DNA from: Lachnospiraceae bacterium
GTDB taxonomy: Bacteria > Bacillota > Clostridia > Lachnospirales > Lachnospiraceae
Length of the DNA: 64,000 bases
Reading direction: 5' to 3'
Assembly (NCBI GenBank): GCA_016281335.1
Contig: JAEEIK010000044.1
Coordinates: forward strand, 1 to 64,000
The translations under genes were made by a program, and so were the position numbers. Positions 8,869-18,142 of this stretch are shown here, piece after piece (position 1 is the stretch's first letter; each line of letters starts with the position of its first letter). The notes beneath the pieces were generated by a model that was given only the letters and a program-made list of their open reading frames with translations, made no database searches and was not told where the DNA came from.

Positions 8869-9453
8869 CTATAACAATCCCGAAAAGCCGCAGAAAGCAA
8901 TTGCCATGAGTCCTGCTGTTATCAGAACTATCGGCATGCCCCTGAAGGGCTTCGGTATATCGTTGTAACGCATCTTTTCCCTTATACCTGCAAGTATGCA
9001 TATAGCTATCGCAAAGCCTGCTGCGGTTGCGAAGCCGTTAACCACTCCGTAGAAGATGCTGTATTCTTCCTGAACATTTGTAAGCGCCGTTCCAAGTACG
9101 GCACAGTTAGTCGTGATCAGCGGAAGATACACGCCCAGAGACTGATACAGAGAGGGTACGCTCTTTTTAAGAAACATCTCCACAAACTGTACCAGCGCCG
9201 CTATAACAAGTATGAATACTATAGTCTTTAAATATTCCAGCTCAAAGGGCACCAGCAGGAATTTGTATATCACACCTGCCACAAGACTCGACAGGGTAAT
9301 AACAAATATAACAGCCACTCCCATTCCCGAAGCAGTCTTCAGCTGCTTGCTGACTCCGAGGAAGGGACACAGTCCGTAAAACTGTGACAGCACTACATTG
9401 CTGACAAGGGCGGAACCAACAGCTATTACCAGCAGTTCTGTTAAAGTACTCAT
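8869..9453 (-). CDS. rnfA: Rnf complex subunit A
   Basis: Integral membrane subunit of Rnf, 194 residues, with about six hydrophobic helices. The sequence carries the family signatures NVVLSQFYGLCPFLGVSKQL near the N-terminus and LPLITTNCAVLGTALTNVQ in the middle. The conserved Cys in these two motifs is known to bind a membrane [2Fe-2S] cluster at the RnfA-RnfE interface. The start overlaps rnfE by 4 nt. Confidence 0.97.
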   Translation of the reverse strand: MSTLTELLVIAVGSALVSNVVLSQFYGLCPFLGVSKQLKTASGMGVAVIFVITLSSLVAGVIYKFLLVPFELEYLKTIVFILVIAALVQFVEMFLKKSVPSLYQSLGVYLPLITTNCAVLGTALTNVQEEYSIFYGVVNGFATAAGFAIAICILAGIREKMRYNDIPKPFRGMPIVLITAGLMAIAFCGFSGLL

Positions 9454-10178
9454 CTTGCTCCTCCCTTCTCGTCATAGAATTTATGTATGCAACTGTCATT
9501 GCCACAGGATAAACAATCAGTGTCGCAGCCGGCCTTTATCTTGCTCTCCCCTTTTTCTTTCAGCTGTCTGTCACGTATCACGCTCATAAGCGCATTGATG
9601 CCGGCCAGCACAAAGAAAGCGCCGGGAGCCATGACAAAAATGCTTATCGGCACCATGCCTATGCTTTCCAGCTGTTCCTTAAAGCTGATACCGAATACAG
9701 AAAAGCTGCCAAGTATCTCCCTTACCGCACCGATCAGAGTAAGGGCAGCCGTAAATCCGAGTCCCATACCAAGCCCGTCCATCAGTGAAGCAAATACACC
9801 GTTCTTAGATGCAAAGGCCTCCGCGCGCCCGAGTATTATACAGTTAACTACTATCAGAGGGATGAACATGCCCAGTGCCGAATTAAGCGCCGGCAGGTAT
9901 GCCTCCAGAAACTGTCCTACTATCGTAACAAAAGAAGCTATGATGACTATGAACGCCGGGATACGCACCTTATCCGGTATGACATTTCTGAGAGCAGATA
10001 TGATGATATTGCTCATCGCAAGCACCACGGTAGTCGTAAGTCCCATACCCAGACCGTTAATGGCGCTGGTAGTCACTGCCAGTGTAGGACACATTCCCAG
10101 CATCAGCACAAAAGTCGGATTTTCATTTATGAGTCCGTTGATAAACGGTTTCCATACGGAATTCTTTTCTTTTTCCAT
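9450..10178 (-). CDS. rnfE: Rnf complex subunit E
   Basis: Membrane subunit of Rnf and paralogue of RnfA, 242 residues. Signatures are NPTFVLMLGMCPTLAVTTSA and IPLIVVNCIILGRAEAFA. The tail after the last helix is unusually Cys-rich (CDTDCLSCGNDSCIHKF), extending beyond the common RnfE core. Such tails occur in some anaerobe proteins and could bind a metal, but that is only inference. It is spaced 5 nt from rnfG and overlaps rnfA by 4 nt. Confidence 0.96.
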   Translation of the reverse strand: MEKEKNSVWKPFINGLINENPTFVLMLGMCPTLAVTTSAINGLGMGLTTTVVLAMSNIIISALRNVIPDKVRIPAFIVIIASFVTIVGQFLEAYLPALNSALGMFIPLIVVNCIILGRAEAFASKNGVFASLMDGLGMGLGFTAALTLIGAVREILGSFSVFGISFKEQLESIGMVPISIFVMAPGAFFVLAGINALMSVIRDRQLKEKGESKIKAGCDTDCLSCGNDSCIHKFYDEKGGAR

Positions 10179-10183
10179 GCGCT

Positions 10184-10768
10184 TTACCTCAGATAAGTCC
10201 TGAAATAATCAAGTCCGGCATTGACGCCGTTCACAAAAGCCCTGGTAGTAATGGTTGCGGAGGATATCGCATCTATCTCGTTTTCGGCAGCAGCTCCTCC
10301 TTTTACATAAACAAAACTTTCGGCATTTCTGTCCTTAAACTGCGGGATCAGTACCTCCTCAGCGTTAAGTCCCAGTCCCGGAGTCTCGGAAGTCTCAAGT
10401 ATGGCAACACCTCCCAGTGTTCCGTCCGATTTTATTCCCATACTGAAACGTATGGCTCCTCCATATCCTTCTTTGTTACAGACATTTATTACATAACCGC
10501 AAAGAGCTCCGCCCTTCTTTGCTTCATATACCGCTTCAACAGCATCCTTCGGATACTTTGCGCTCCATTCACTATTATCCGGCAGTGAATCCTTTATCAC
10601 AAACTCATCAGCATCACTGAATACGGCCATACAGGCTTTATTAACAGCTTCTTCCTTCTGCCTTGCTATAGGCTGTTTCGTTATCTCATTAACAAAAGCA
10701 AGCAGTACACCGGCTACGGCAGTTATCAGGAAAAGAATGAGGGCGTCTTTAACAATAGTGTTTTTCAT
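10184..10768 (-). CDS. rnfG: Rnf complex subunit G (covalent FMN)
   Basis: Extracytoplasmic flavin subunit of Rnf, 194 residues. One N-terminal membrane helix (about 8-26) precedes an FMN-binding domain. The covalent attachment motif reads DAISSATITT, with T172 the expected FMN-threonine; the usual SGAT is SSAT here. The nearby gene apbE encodes the attaching enzyme. The start overlaps rnfD by 4 nt. Confidence 0.96.
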   Translation of the reverse strand: MKNTIVKDALILFLITAVAGVLLAFVNEITKQPIARQKEEAVNKACMAVFSDADEFVIKDSLPDNSEWSAKYPKDAVEAVYEAKKGGALCGYVINVCNKEGYGGAIRFSMGIKSDGTLGGVAILETSETPGLGLNAEEVLIPQFKDRNAESFVYVKGGAAAENEIDAISSATITTRAFVNGVNAGLDYFRTYLR

Positions 10769-11712
10769 TTTGCCGCCTCCTTTCCGTAACCGAAGTGCTT
10801 TGGTACGGTAAGCTTCTCGATAAGCGGCACTATAAGGTTGCCGATGATTATCGCATAGGAAACACCCTCAGCACCGGGGCCGAAGAGTCTGAATATTCCT
10901 GTCATCACTCCGAGGAACACTCCGTATATCAGCTGTCCCTTCCTGCTTACCGGTCTTGTCACATAATCGGTCGCCATAAAGAAAGCCCCGAGCATCAGAC
11001 CGCCGCCGTACAGCTGCGCGCCTATATAGACCATATTTAAGCCATAACCTGAAAACAAGGTGATAAATACAACAAAACTGAGCAGATAGGAAAATGTCAG
11101 ATGCCAGGTGATGATACCTGCAAACATAAGGAACATGCCGCCGATCAGCAGCATCATGGCAGAGGTCTCACCTATCGTACCGGCTTCATTACCGATGAAC
11201 ATGCTCAGCATATCAAAGCCTTCACCGTTCTTAAGCGCCATCAGCGGCGTAGCTCCGCTGACCGCATCCGTTCCGCCGAAGCCGGGGATATATGAGAAAT
11301 CCGTCATAAGTTTTGAGAAAGAGATCACAAGAAAACATCTGGCTCCCAGAGCGGGATTCATGAAATTCTGTCCGAGACCGCCAAACAGCATCTTTATCAC
11401 TACTATAGCAACAAAGCTTCCTATGATCGGCATCCACCAGGGAACGCTTACCGGCAGATTAAGAGCAAGCAACAATCCGGTAAGTACAGCAGAAAGATCT
11501 TTTACGGTACTTTTCTTCTTTGTTATTTTTTCGAATCCCCATTCAAAGAAGACCGCGCTTGCAATGCTGATGATGATCAAAAGCAATGCCTTGAATCCGA
11601 AATTCACTATGCCGAAAACAGTAGCCGGCATAAGCGCAAGGATCACAGCTCCCATTATTCCCGTGGTAGTCTGTTTGTCTCTTATATGAGGTGTGGATGA
11701 TATGCTTCTCAT
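10765..11712 (-). CDS. rnfD: Rnf complex subunit D (membrane, covalent FMN)
   Basis: Polytopic membrane subunit of Rnf, 315 residues, homologous to NqrB. The N-terminus (SSTPHIRDKQTTTGIM) and the covalent FMN motif DAVSGATPLMAL (T155) are diagnostic. The Asn-rich loop GGLGQNFMNPALGAR is also typical. The gene overlaps rnfC and rnfG by 4 nt each, so the operon is tightly coupled. Confidence 0.97.
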   Translation of the reverse strand: MRSISSTPHIRDKQTTTGIMGAVILALMPATVFGIVNFGFKALLLIIISIASAVFFEWGFEKITKKKSTVKDLSAVLTGLLLALNLPVSVPWWMPIIGSFVAIVVIKMLFGGLGQNFMNPALGARCFLVISFSKLMTDFSYIPGFGGTDAVSGATPLMALKNGEGFDMLSMFIGNEAGTIGETSAMMLLIGGMFLMFAGIITWHLTFSYLLSFVVFITLFSGYGLNMVYIGAQLYGGGLMLGAFFMATDYVTRPVSRKGQLIYGVFLGVMTGIFRLFGPGAEGVSYAIIIGNLIVPLIEKLTVPKHFGYGKEAAK

Positions 11713-13028
11713 GCTTTCTTCCTCTTCGCAAGACAGATCTTTCGCAGGGTTTTAATGCTCTGTACCAGTTGTCTCTTAGCGGGACACACGTAAGAACAGC
11801 TTCCGCATTCTACGCATTCAAGCCCGTACAGAGCCTTGAACTCTTCTTCATTAAAGTGTTCCGCATGGTCTGCAAGTAATGAAGGCACCAGTCTTGACGG
11901 ACACACATCGACACATCTGCCGCAGTTTATACAGGCAGACGGTTCATACATTGCCACTTCGTCTTTTGTCATGCAGAGTAATGCCGATGAGGATTTGGTA
12001 ACCGGAACATTGGTATCGAACATGGCAAAGCCCATCATCGGCCCGCCCGAGATTATCTTGGCAGGTTCCTCTTTAAAACCGCCCGCCGCTTCTATCAGAT
12101 CATTATAATTCGTGCCTGTGAGAACCTTGAAGTTCCGGGGCTCCTTTACCGCATCACCGGTAACCGTAACTATCCTGTGCGTCAGCGGTTCTCCGTTCAT
12201 GATCGCATCACAGATGGAGATCACCGTATCCACATTATTGACCACGCAGCCTGCATCGGCAGGCAGCATTTTGGAATTGATCTCTCTTTTGGTCACCGCA
12301 TAGATCAGCTGTCTCTCTGATCCCTGGGGATATTTGGTCTTAAGGGCAACCACGCTGATCTTATCATGCCCTTCCGTCTTCTCCCGAAGAAGTTTGATGC
12401 AATCGGGCTTATTATCCTCAACAGCCAACACTCCTCTGGCATTCTTAAACAGGGAAACCTCTATCTCAAGCCCCTTTATAAGCTTTTCAGGTTCTTCGAG
12501 CATCTTTCTGTAATCACTGGTAAGATAAGGCTCACATTCGGCGCAGTTGACTATCACCGTATCTATCTTATCCGGTTCTTTGGGTGAAAGCTTAACATGG
12601 GTAGGAAAGCCTGCTCCGCCCATTCCGACTATGCCTGCCTCACCTATGATCCTGATGATATCATCCCTGCCCATGTCTTCATATCTCATTTTATGAATGG
12701 GCTCTGCCTTTTCATATTGTCCGTCATTCTCGATGATGATGCTCATCGTCATATCGCCTGTAGTCGTGCGCCTTTTCTCTATGGCCTTCACTGTGCCTGA
12801 TACGGAAGAATAAACAGGCGCAGAAACAAAGCCCGATGCCTTAGCGATAAGCTGGCCTGCCAGGACTTTATCTCCTTTTTTCACAACAGCTTCAGCAGGA
12901 GCCCCTATATGCTGGCTTAAAGGAAATACCAGTTCAGGTCCCGGAAGCATTTCTTTTATCGGCTTGTCTTTGGAAAGATCCTTTCCGTCATAAGGGTGGA
13001 TACCGCCCTTAAAAGTATTTTTAAACAT
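11709..13028 (-). CDS. rnfC: Rnf complex subunit C (NADH-binding)
   Basis: Peripheral subunit that exchanges electrons with NAD(H) through FMN and two [4Fe-4S] clusters. From the start chosen here it has 439 residues. The N-terminus MFKNTFKGGIHPYDGK is the family's usual opening. The NADH/FMN region contains GEAGIVGMGGAGFPTHVK. Cluster motifs are CINCGRCVDVCPSRL and CVECGSCSYVCPAKR. I chose ATG 13028, which follows the preceding gene's TGA by one base and implies re-initiation. In-frame alternatives lie at 13037, 13040 and 13112; the last would overlap the upstream gene by 83 nt and has no ribosome-binding site. First subunit gene of the rnf set. Confidence 0.94.
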   Translation of the reverse strand: MFKNTFKGGIHPYDGKDLSKDKPIKEMLPGPELVFPLSQHIGAPAEAVVKKGDKVLAGQLIAKASGFVSAPVYSSVSGTVKAIEKRRTTTGDMTMSIIIENDGQYEKAEPIHKMRYEDMGRDDIIRIIGEAGIVGMGGAGFPTHVKLSPKEPDKIDTVIVNCAECEPYLTSDYRKMLEEPEKLIKGLEIEVSLFKNARGVLAVEDNKPDCIKLLREKTEGHDKISVVALKTKYPQGSERQLIYAVTKREINSKMLPADAGCVVNNVDTVISICDAIMNGEPLTHRIVTVTGDAVKEPRNFKVLTGTNYNDLIEAAGGFKEEPAKIISGGPMMGFAMFDTNVPVTKSSSALLCMTKDEVAMYEPSACINCGRCVDVCPSRLVPSLLADHAEHFNEEEFKALYGLECVECGSCSYVCPAKRQLVQSIKTLRKICLAKRKKA

Positions 13029-13029
13029 A

Positions 13030-14148
13030 TCAATCATCATAATGTGCAAACATTGACTGCATAATATGTTCTGCGTACATGTTAAAACCGCTTCTGCTCT
13101 TTTTGAACTCATCAGTCAGTTCGAAGAACATTTCTTTTGACTTATAGGTTCTTTTATAGAAAGGTGTAAATAACACTTCCCATTCAGGCAGATACAGGGA
13201 TTTCTTTCTTGTATAGCAGTTGGCTGCCGTAGCCTGTACCCTGTGCTCCTTGTCGACGAAGCCGGCTATGGATTTGTGCATAGCCATATCTTCGGCGGGA
13301 AGATAATAATACTCGTGATAATTGGCGTAGAAATATTTAAGTTCCTCTTCGAACAGAGGCACTTTCAGATTTCCGTCGATTCCTTCTCCCGAGAAATAGC
13401 AGCCCAGGCTCCTGAAAGAGAATGCCTTGGGTAGCGGAGCACCAAACCTCAGCTTCATAATGACTTCCTGGCTGCGCTTCTTCTCGGCATCCCTGAAGTA
13501 ATTGGCATGAACTTTCATGACTCTGATGGGCTTTAAGAATACATCCGTATAAGCCAGCATGGAAACAACGCTGAGCATACCCTTCAGATCATCCGAATTA
13601 TGGAGCAGCAGCTCTATCAGCAAAGACTCATGTCCGCTGCAGACATAATCGTGATAACGGCTGATGAGTTCGCCGCCTGTATACTTATCTTCTCTTTCTA
13701 TACCCAGGAAATTCTCTATGGTCTTCTGCTTAAGATCCGGAAGTCCCAAAAGCTCCCTGTATCCGCTTATACGTCTGTAGATATCCACACCGTCCATGTT
13801 TTCAAAACTGTAAGGCAGTGAGAACATCTCGCATTTCTGCTCAAGATAAGGCAGATCAAAACGGTTTCCGTTATAATGTATCAGGAAACGGTAATCATGC
13901 ATAAACTCAAAGAAAGCAGTAATGACATTTAGCTCTTCTTCGTATTTGTCAGCAAGCCACTGGTTATACTGCCACTTACCGTCTTTATAAAACACGACGC
14001 CGATCAGATAAAGACTTGAAGATCTGGCTGACAGACCTGTTGTCTCTATATCAACAAACAGTATATCTTCTATCCCCATGCCCTCGGGAAGAAGCTTTTC
14101 CAAAGGATATTCGGGACTGACATCAAATACGCCGTTAAAGCTTTTCAT
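13030..14148 (-). CDS. YprB-like RNase H-fold 3'-5' exonuclease
   Basis: A 372-residue protein whose residues about 28-195 form a DEDD-type exonuclease domain. FVDIETTGLSARSSSLYLIG gives D33 and E35, HYNGNRFDLPYL gives D98, and LLHNSDDLKGM gives H183 and D186/D187. This matches the ribonuclease H-like domain of the YprB family, whose substrate is not established. The C-terminal 170 residues are of unrecognised fold and rich in Tyr and Phe. It lies 10 nt after the acidic lipoprotein gene and directly before rnfC, so it may share the rnf transcript without being functionally linked. Confidence 0.85.
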   Translation of the reverse strand: MKSFNGVFDVSPEYPLEKLLPEGMGIEDILFVDIETTGLSARSSSLYLIGVVFYKDGKWQYNQWLADKYEEELNVITAFFEFMHDYRFLIHYNGNRFDLPYLEQKCEMFSLPYSFENMDGVDIYRRISGYRELLGLPDLKQKTIENFLGIEREDKYTGGELISRYHDYVCSGHESLLIELLLHNSDDLKGMLSVVSMLAYTDVFLKPIRVMKVHANYFRDAEKKRSQEVIMKLRFGAPLPKAFSFRSLGCYFSGEGIDGNLKVPLFEEELKYFYANYHEYYYLPAEDMAMHKSIAGFVDKEHRVQATAANCYTRKKSLYLPEWEVLFTPFYKRTYKSKEMFFELTDEFKKSRSGFNMYAEHIMQSMFAHYDD

Positions 14149-14158
14149 AAAAGCCTCC

Positions 14159-15268
14159 TTATCTCCAAATCCATGTATGGTCTGTAGCTATAGGATTGAA
14201 GTCATCATCTGAGAATATATCTATGGTTATGCTGCCGTCTTCAAGCATCTCGCAGCTGTCAAACAGATCGTCTCCCTCTGAATCATAGAGGAATATTGCC
14301 TCTTCCATCTTTTCAACATATCCGGTATAGCTTGTAACGCCTACAGGTTCGGCCGGCCACTGGTCCTCCATATCTTCTATAAGGGTCTCCAGCCTGTCTG
14401 CCTTAAGCTCATCAACGCTGGCAAAGCCTTCTGCATCCGCCATTGCAGCCACATCCTGATACCCGTAACCTATAGCTTCCGAAAGGACTATATTGTCAAA
14501 GATGCTGTTGATATAAGTTATATAACTGTTTTTGATCTCATCATTATCGATATTGATCGTAAAAGTACCGTCTTTATTGATCGTGAATGAACTGTTGGCC
14601 ATGGGCAGATCAACGGGATCGGTCTCCAGATAATCAGCCATAATAAATGTAGCTATATCGTCCGATTCAAGATGAATATTCAAAGCGTATATTCTGGACT
14701 GTACTGCCTCGCCTGCGTCTTCTTCAAACATTTCATTCCAGTCTTCAGTCTCGTAATTTGCAGGATCATACTCGAAATCATCTTCCTCTTCCCATTCTTC
14801 ATCATCCCAGTCGTCCCAGTCTTCATCATCCCAGTCTTCCAAGTCTTCTTCAGCAGCCTCTCTGGCCTCTTCCTCTTCCCAGTATTTATCCCAGGCTTTG
14901 TCGGTATTCTTTGCGACAATTATGCGTAATCTTACAGTAGGAGCATAGCTTGCATAGAAAGTAATAAGTCTTTCGCCTTCTGCCTTTGCAATTACCGTAT
15001 ATTCATATTCCCCACCGGGGATGATATCAGCCACTTCGGTATTATTCTTATCTATCTGAACCTTGAGGTTCTTCAGGCAGTCGAAATTATCTACAGTTAA
15101 CACCTCTTCCTCTCCGGGTTCAAGTATAAGCACATCATCGGATAAGTAGATCTCATCATCCCATTCAAGATCCTCAAACGGCTCACCTCCGCAGGCTGCA
15201 AGCATCCCGCAGAGCATCACGCATATGGCAAGCAAGAATAATCTTTTGCCGTTTATCAGTTTAAACAT
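14159..15268 (-). CDS. Lipoprotein with an acidic, Trp-rich linker
   Basis: Predicted lipoprotein of 369 residues; the signal peptide ends in the lipobox LAAC (Cys 26 of the chosen start). An Ig-like or beta region is followed by a strongly acidic stretch with repeating D-W and E-D units (around residues 130-170, for example EDWDDEDWDDWDDEEWEEED), then a globular C-terminal domain of unknown family. I use ATG 15268 because AGGAG lies 8 nt before it. A GTG three codons upstream sits inside that Shine-Dalgarno and is less likely. Function unknown; it probably sits on the outer face of the membrane. Confidence 0.8.
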   Translation of the reverse strand: MFKLINGKRLFLLAICVMLCGMLAACGGEPFEDLEWDDEIYLSDDVLILEPGEEEVLTVDNFDCLKNLKVQIDKNNTEVADIIPGGEYEYTVIAKAEGERLITFYASYAPTVRLRIIVAKNTDKAWDKYWEEEEAREAAEEDLEDWDDEDWDDWDDEEWEEEDDFEYDPANYETEDWNEMFEEDAGEAVQSRIYALNIHLESDDIATFIMADYLETDPVDLPMANSSFTINKDGTFTINIDNDEIKNSYITYINSIFDNIVLSEAIGYGYQDVAAMADAEGFASVDELKADRLETLIEDMEDQWPAEPVGVTSYTGYVEKMEEAIFLYDSEGDDLFDSCEMLEDGSITIDIFSDDDFNPIATDHTWIWR

Positions 15269-15304
15269 AACAGTCACTCCTTTATTTCAATGTATCTTTC
15301 ATCT

Positions 15305-15335
15305 ATAAAACCGCCACAGCAAAACACTGTGGCAG
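15305..15335 (-). terminator. Rho-independent terminator after cheR
   Basis: The minus strand forms a 9-bp stem, CTGCCACAG with CTGTGGCGG (one G-U pair), around TGTTTTG, followed by TTTTAT. It lies 16 nt past the cheR stop codon and ends the cmk-ispH-rpsA-cheR transcript. Confidence 0.85.
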
Positions 15336-15350
15336 TCTTCTTAGCTTTAT

Positions 15351-16190
15351 TTAATCCAGTCTTTCGTAGAAAAATGAATTCTTTCTGCCGTAGTTCATGG
15401 ATTGGTATCTGTTGATCTGTTCCGTAGAACCGATAAACAATATCCCTTCGTGCACAAGCGAATCATGAAATCTTCTGAACACTTCATCCTTGGCTTCCTC
15501 AGTGAAGTATATCAGCACGTTCCTGCACACAATGAGATGACAGTCCTTGTGATAATCCTTCTCAAGAAGATTTGCCTGTGTAAATGTGACCCGGTTCTTT
15601 ATCTCATCGCTTATGGCATAAGCAACTTTCAAGCTTAAGGTCGGATCCGATTCACCTATCTTCGGAAGGGCATCCATCTCCCTGTCGGTCAGCTTTCTGA
15701 AATACTTAGCTTTGAATTCCTTAGGAACTCCCGCCAGAGATTTCTCGTCATACACGCCTCGTTTGGCTTTCTGTATAATGGTCTTATCTATATCCGTGGC
15801 CAGTATCCTTATATTGCTCATCGGCAGATGCTTTGAAAATGCCATGACCAGCGAATAAGGTTCATCACCCGTGGAACATGCCGCTGACCATATCTTCAGA
15901 TTCCTGCCGAATCTCTTTATAAGCAACGGTATTATCTCTTTATCAAGATATTCCCATTGGTCCGGATTCCTGTAAAACTCCGATACATTTATCGTCACAT
16001 GATTCAGGAACTCCTCCAGGGAAGCCTTGTCGCTCTTGAGCAGATTGATATAAGCCGGATAATCCTTTATACCCTTCTTATTAATCAGCTGATCTATACG
16101 CCTTTTCATCTGGTTTTCTTTATAAGCGTTCAGATCAACTTTTGTCAGCTTCAGTACCTCACTTTTCAGATAGGTATAATCGTAAGCCAA
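15351..16190 (-). CDS. cheR: Chemotaxis protein methyltransferase CheR (TTG start)
   Basis: Methylates glutamates of chemoreceptors using S-adenosylmethionine. From TTG at 16190 the protein has 279 residues, the usual CheR length. The N-terminal helical domain is followed by a SAM-binding domain with WSAACSTGDEPYSLVMAF and ATDIDKTIIQKAKRG, then LIVCRNVLIYF and FIGSTEQI. The start is set by GGAGG located 6 nt upstream, within the last codons of rpsA. A longer reading would add a Lys/Arg/Gln-rich extension that merely overlaps rpsA. Placement after the S1 gene is unusual for a chemotaxis gene. Confidence 0.92.
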   Translation of the reverse strand: MAYDYTYLKSEVLKLTKVDLNAYKENQMKRRIDQLINKKGIKDYPAYINLLKSDKASLEEFLNHVTINVSEFYRNPDQWEYLDKEIIPLLIKRFGRNLKIWSAACSTGDEPYSLVMAFSKHLPMSNIRILATDIDKTIIQKAKRGVYDEKSLAGVPKEFKAKYFRKLTDREMDALPKIGESDPTLSLKVAYAISDEIKNRVTFTQANLLEKDYHKDCHLIVCRNVLIYFTEEAKDEVFRRFHDSLVHEGILFIGSTEQINRYQSMNYGRKNSFFYERLD

Positions 16191-16191
16191 A

Positions 16192-17307
16192 TCATTCCTC
16201 CGAGGATGCTGCCTCTTCTTCGGTTGCTGCTTCATCGGCTGCCTCTTCAGGTTCCGGAGCAAGCAGTTCCTTAATGCTCAAAGATATCTTATGCTCTTCA
16301 ACATTCACATCAACGATCTTAGCTTCAATCTCATCACCGATATGAAGCACATCAGAAGGCTTCTCGATGTGAGCTCTGCTGATCTGTGATACATGAAGCA
16401 GTGCATCTACGCCTTCTTCAAGCTGTACGAATGCACCGAATTCGGTCATACGCGCAACCTTTCCCTTTACGACCTCACCTACAGGATACTTGGTCTCTGC
16501 ATTCAGCCAGGGATTATTCTCATCAAACTTAGCGGAAAGCGCGATCTTGTCACCCTTAACTTCCTTAACGATAACCTTAACGGTATCACCCTTCTTAAAT
16601 ACGTTCTGAGGGAATTCAACCCTGCCCCAGCTCATCTCTGAGATGTGAAGCAGACCGTCAATTCCTCCTATATCAACAAATGCGCCGAAGCTGGTCACGT
16701 TCTTGACAGTACCTTCAACAACATCGCCTTCCTGTATGCGTCCGAGAGCCTCAGCCTTCATAGCTTCCTTACGCTCTTTGATAACACTCTTGCAATCACC
16801 GATATATCTGCGCTTCTTGGGATTGAACTCGCTCATTACGAATTCGATCTCCTGATCTGCATATACCGCAAGATTCTTGGTATATGTATCCGATGCCAGT
16901 GATGCAGGGATAAATACGGGTACCTCGTCTACTATGGCAACGAGACCTCCCTTTACTACTTCCGATACTTTAGCTTTAAGAACCGTCTGGTTATTATAAG
17001 CTTCTTCAAGCACTGCGCTGATACGGTCCTGAGCGATCCTTCTGTGTGAGAGGACCACCTGTCCGTCACCGTCGTTGAGCTTGAGTACTTTCACCTCAAT
17101 GCTGTCACCGGGCTTAACCGCGGTAGTAAGATCCAGCGTGTTGTCATTTGAATACTCGCTTCTTGTGACGATACCATCAGACTTATAGTTGATATTGACA
17201 GCGATCTCAGTCGGCGTAACCGAGATAACGGTACCTTCCACCACGTCCCCCGTATGAATATTTTTTAAAGATTCTTCCAACATTGATTCAAAGTTTTCTT
17301 CTGACAT
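16192..17307 (-). CDS. rpsA: 30S ribosomal protein S1-type protein (four S1 domains)
   Basis: RNA-binding protein that helps the ribosome engage mRNA. From ATG 17307 it has about 371 residues with four S1/OB domains (roughly 18-90, 100-170, 188-258, 275-343); examples are GDVVEGTVKNVTSFGAFVDI and GEVVKGKVARMTEFGAFVQL. The tail is acidic and Ala/Glu-rich. I chose the start six codons inside the longest frame because AGGAGG lies 9 nt before this ATG. In several Clostridia ispH and S1 are one fused gene. Here ispH overlaps it by 20 nt in another frame, so the proteins are separate but coupled. Confidence 0.92.
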   Translation of the reverse strand: MSEENFESMLEESLKNIHTGDVVEGTVISVTPTEIAVNINYKSDGIVTRSEYSNDNTLDLTTAVKPGDSIEVKVLKLNDGDGQVVLSHRRIAQDRISAVLEEAYNNQTVLKAKVSEVVKGGLVAIVDEVPVFIPASLASDTYTKNLAVYADQEIEFVMSEFNPKKRRYIGDCKSVIKERKEAMKAEALGRIQEGDVVEGTVKNVTSFGAFVDIGGIDGLLHISEMSWGRVEFPQNVFKKGDTVKVIVKEVKGDKIALSAKFDENNPWLNAETKYPVGEVVKGKVARMTEFGAFVQLEEGVDALLHVSQISRAHIEKPSDVLHIGDEIEAKIVDVNVEEHKISLSIKELLAPEPEEAADEAATEEEAASSEE

Positions 17308-18142
17308 ACTTTTGAACCTCCTCAATAATATAGTTTGGGGTGGAAGCCCCCGCCGTAATACCTATCTTTTCAGCCCCCTCAGTATCAAGTCCTTCAGCTT
17401 CCAGTTCTTGCAGCGTCTGGATAAAATATGTCCGCTCGCAACGGGCGCGGCATATCTCATACAGCTTACCCGAATTGGAACTCTTTTTATCGCCTATGAC
17501 TATCATTATGTCTGCCGCTTCCGCAATCTCGGCTGCCTCAGCCTGGTGATCCCTGGTAGCATTACAGATAGTATTCACAATATTTATACTATACAATTTT
17601 TTTTTCAAAATTTCAACAATTTCTTGAAATTTCTTATAGTTAAATGTGGTCTGGCTTACAACGCAAAAGCTTTTATTATCTTCAGCATTAAATTCCTGCG
17701 CCTCCTCCGTGCTGCTCAAAACAAACGCATCATGCCTGCACCAGCCCCTTATTCCTTCAACTTCAGGATGGGCGGGATTACCGATGATGATTATCCCGTT
17801 TTCCGCGCTTTGCTCATAAACGACATCATGTATGCGTTTCACAAAGGGGCAGGTCACATCTACATAATCAATGCCCTTTTCCTCCAGCAGTTCTATCACC
17901 TGTCTGGTAACGCCGTGGCTCCTGAGTATAACGGTACCCTCTCCGATGCTCAGCAGTTCTTCTTCGGAGTTTAATACCACAGCTCCTTTTTCGCCCAGCT
18001 CCCTTACCACTTCGTCATTATGGATGATCGGCCCGTAGGTATACAGCCTGCCTCCTCCGGAAGCAAGTTCAAAGGCTTTGTCTACCGCCCTCTTCACTCC
18101 GAAACAAAAACCGGCTGTTTTGGCAACGATGACCTCAGCCAT
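17288..18142 (-). CDS. ispH: 4-hydroxy-3-methylbut-2-enyl diphosphate reductase
   Basis: Last enzyme of the MEP isoprenoid pathway; an iron-sulphur enzyme that makes IPP and DMAPP. It has 284 residues. The three cluster cysteines are visible: C13 (AGFCFGVKRAV), C98 (VDVTCPFVKRIH) and C193 (TICNATRDHQ). Other family motifs are YGPIIHND, LRSHGV and GNPAHPEVEG. The gene overlaps cmk by 8 nt and rpsA by 20 nt, the familiar cmk-ispH-rpsA cluster of Clostridia. Confidence 0.97.
   Translation of the reverse strand: MAEVIVAKTAGFCFGVKRAVDKAFELASGGGRLYTYGPIIHNDEVVRELGEKGAVVLNSEEELLSIGEGTVILRSHGVTRQVIELLEEKGIDYVDVTCPFVKRIHDVVYEQSAENGIIIIGNPAHPEVEGIRGWCRHDAFVLSSTEEAQEFNAEDNKSFCVVSQTTFNYKKFQEIVEILKKKLYSINIVNTICNATRDHQAEAAEIAEAADIMIVIGDKKSSNSGKLYEICRARCERTYFIQTLQELEAEGLDTEGAEKIGITAGASTPNYIIEEVQKYVRRKL

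Noticed and set aside
17288-17325. ispH-rpsA gene fusion as in some Clostridia
   Set aside because: ispH has its own stop codon and rpsA begins in another frame with a good Shine-Dalgarno; the genes overlap but are not fused.
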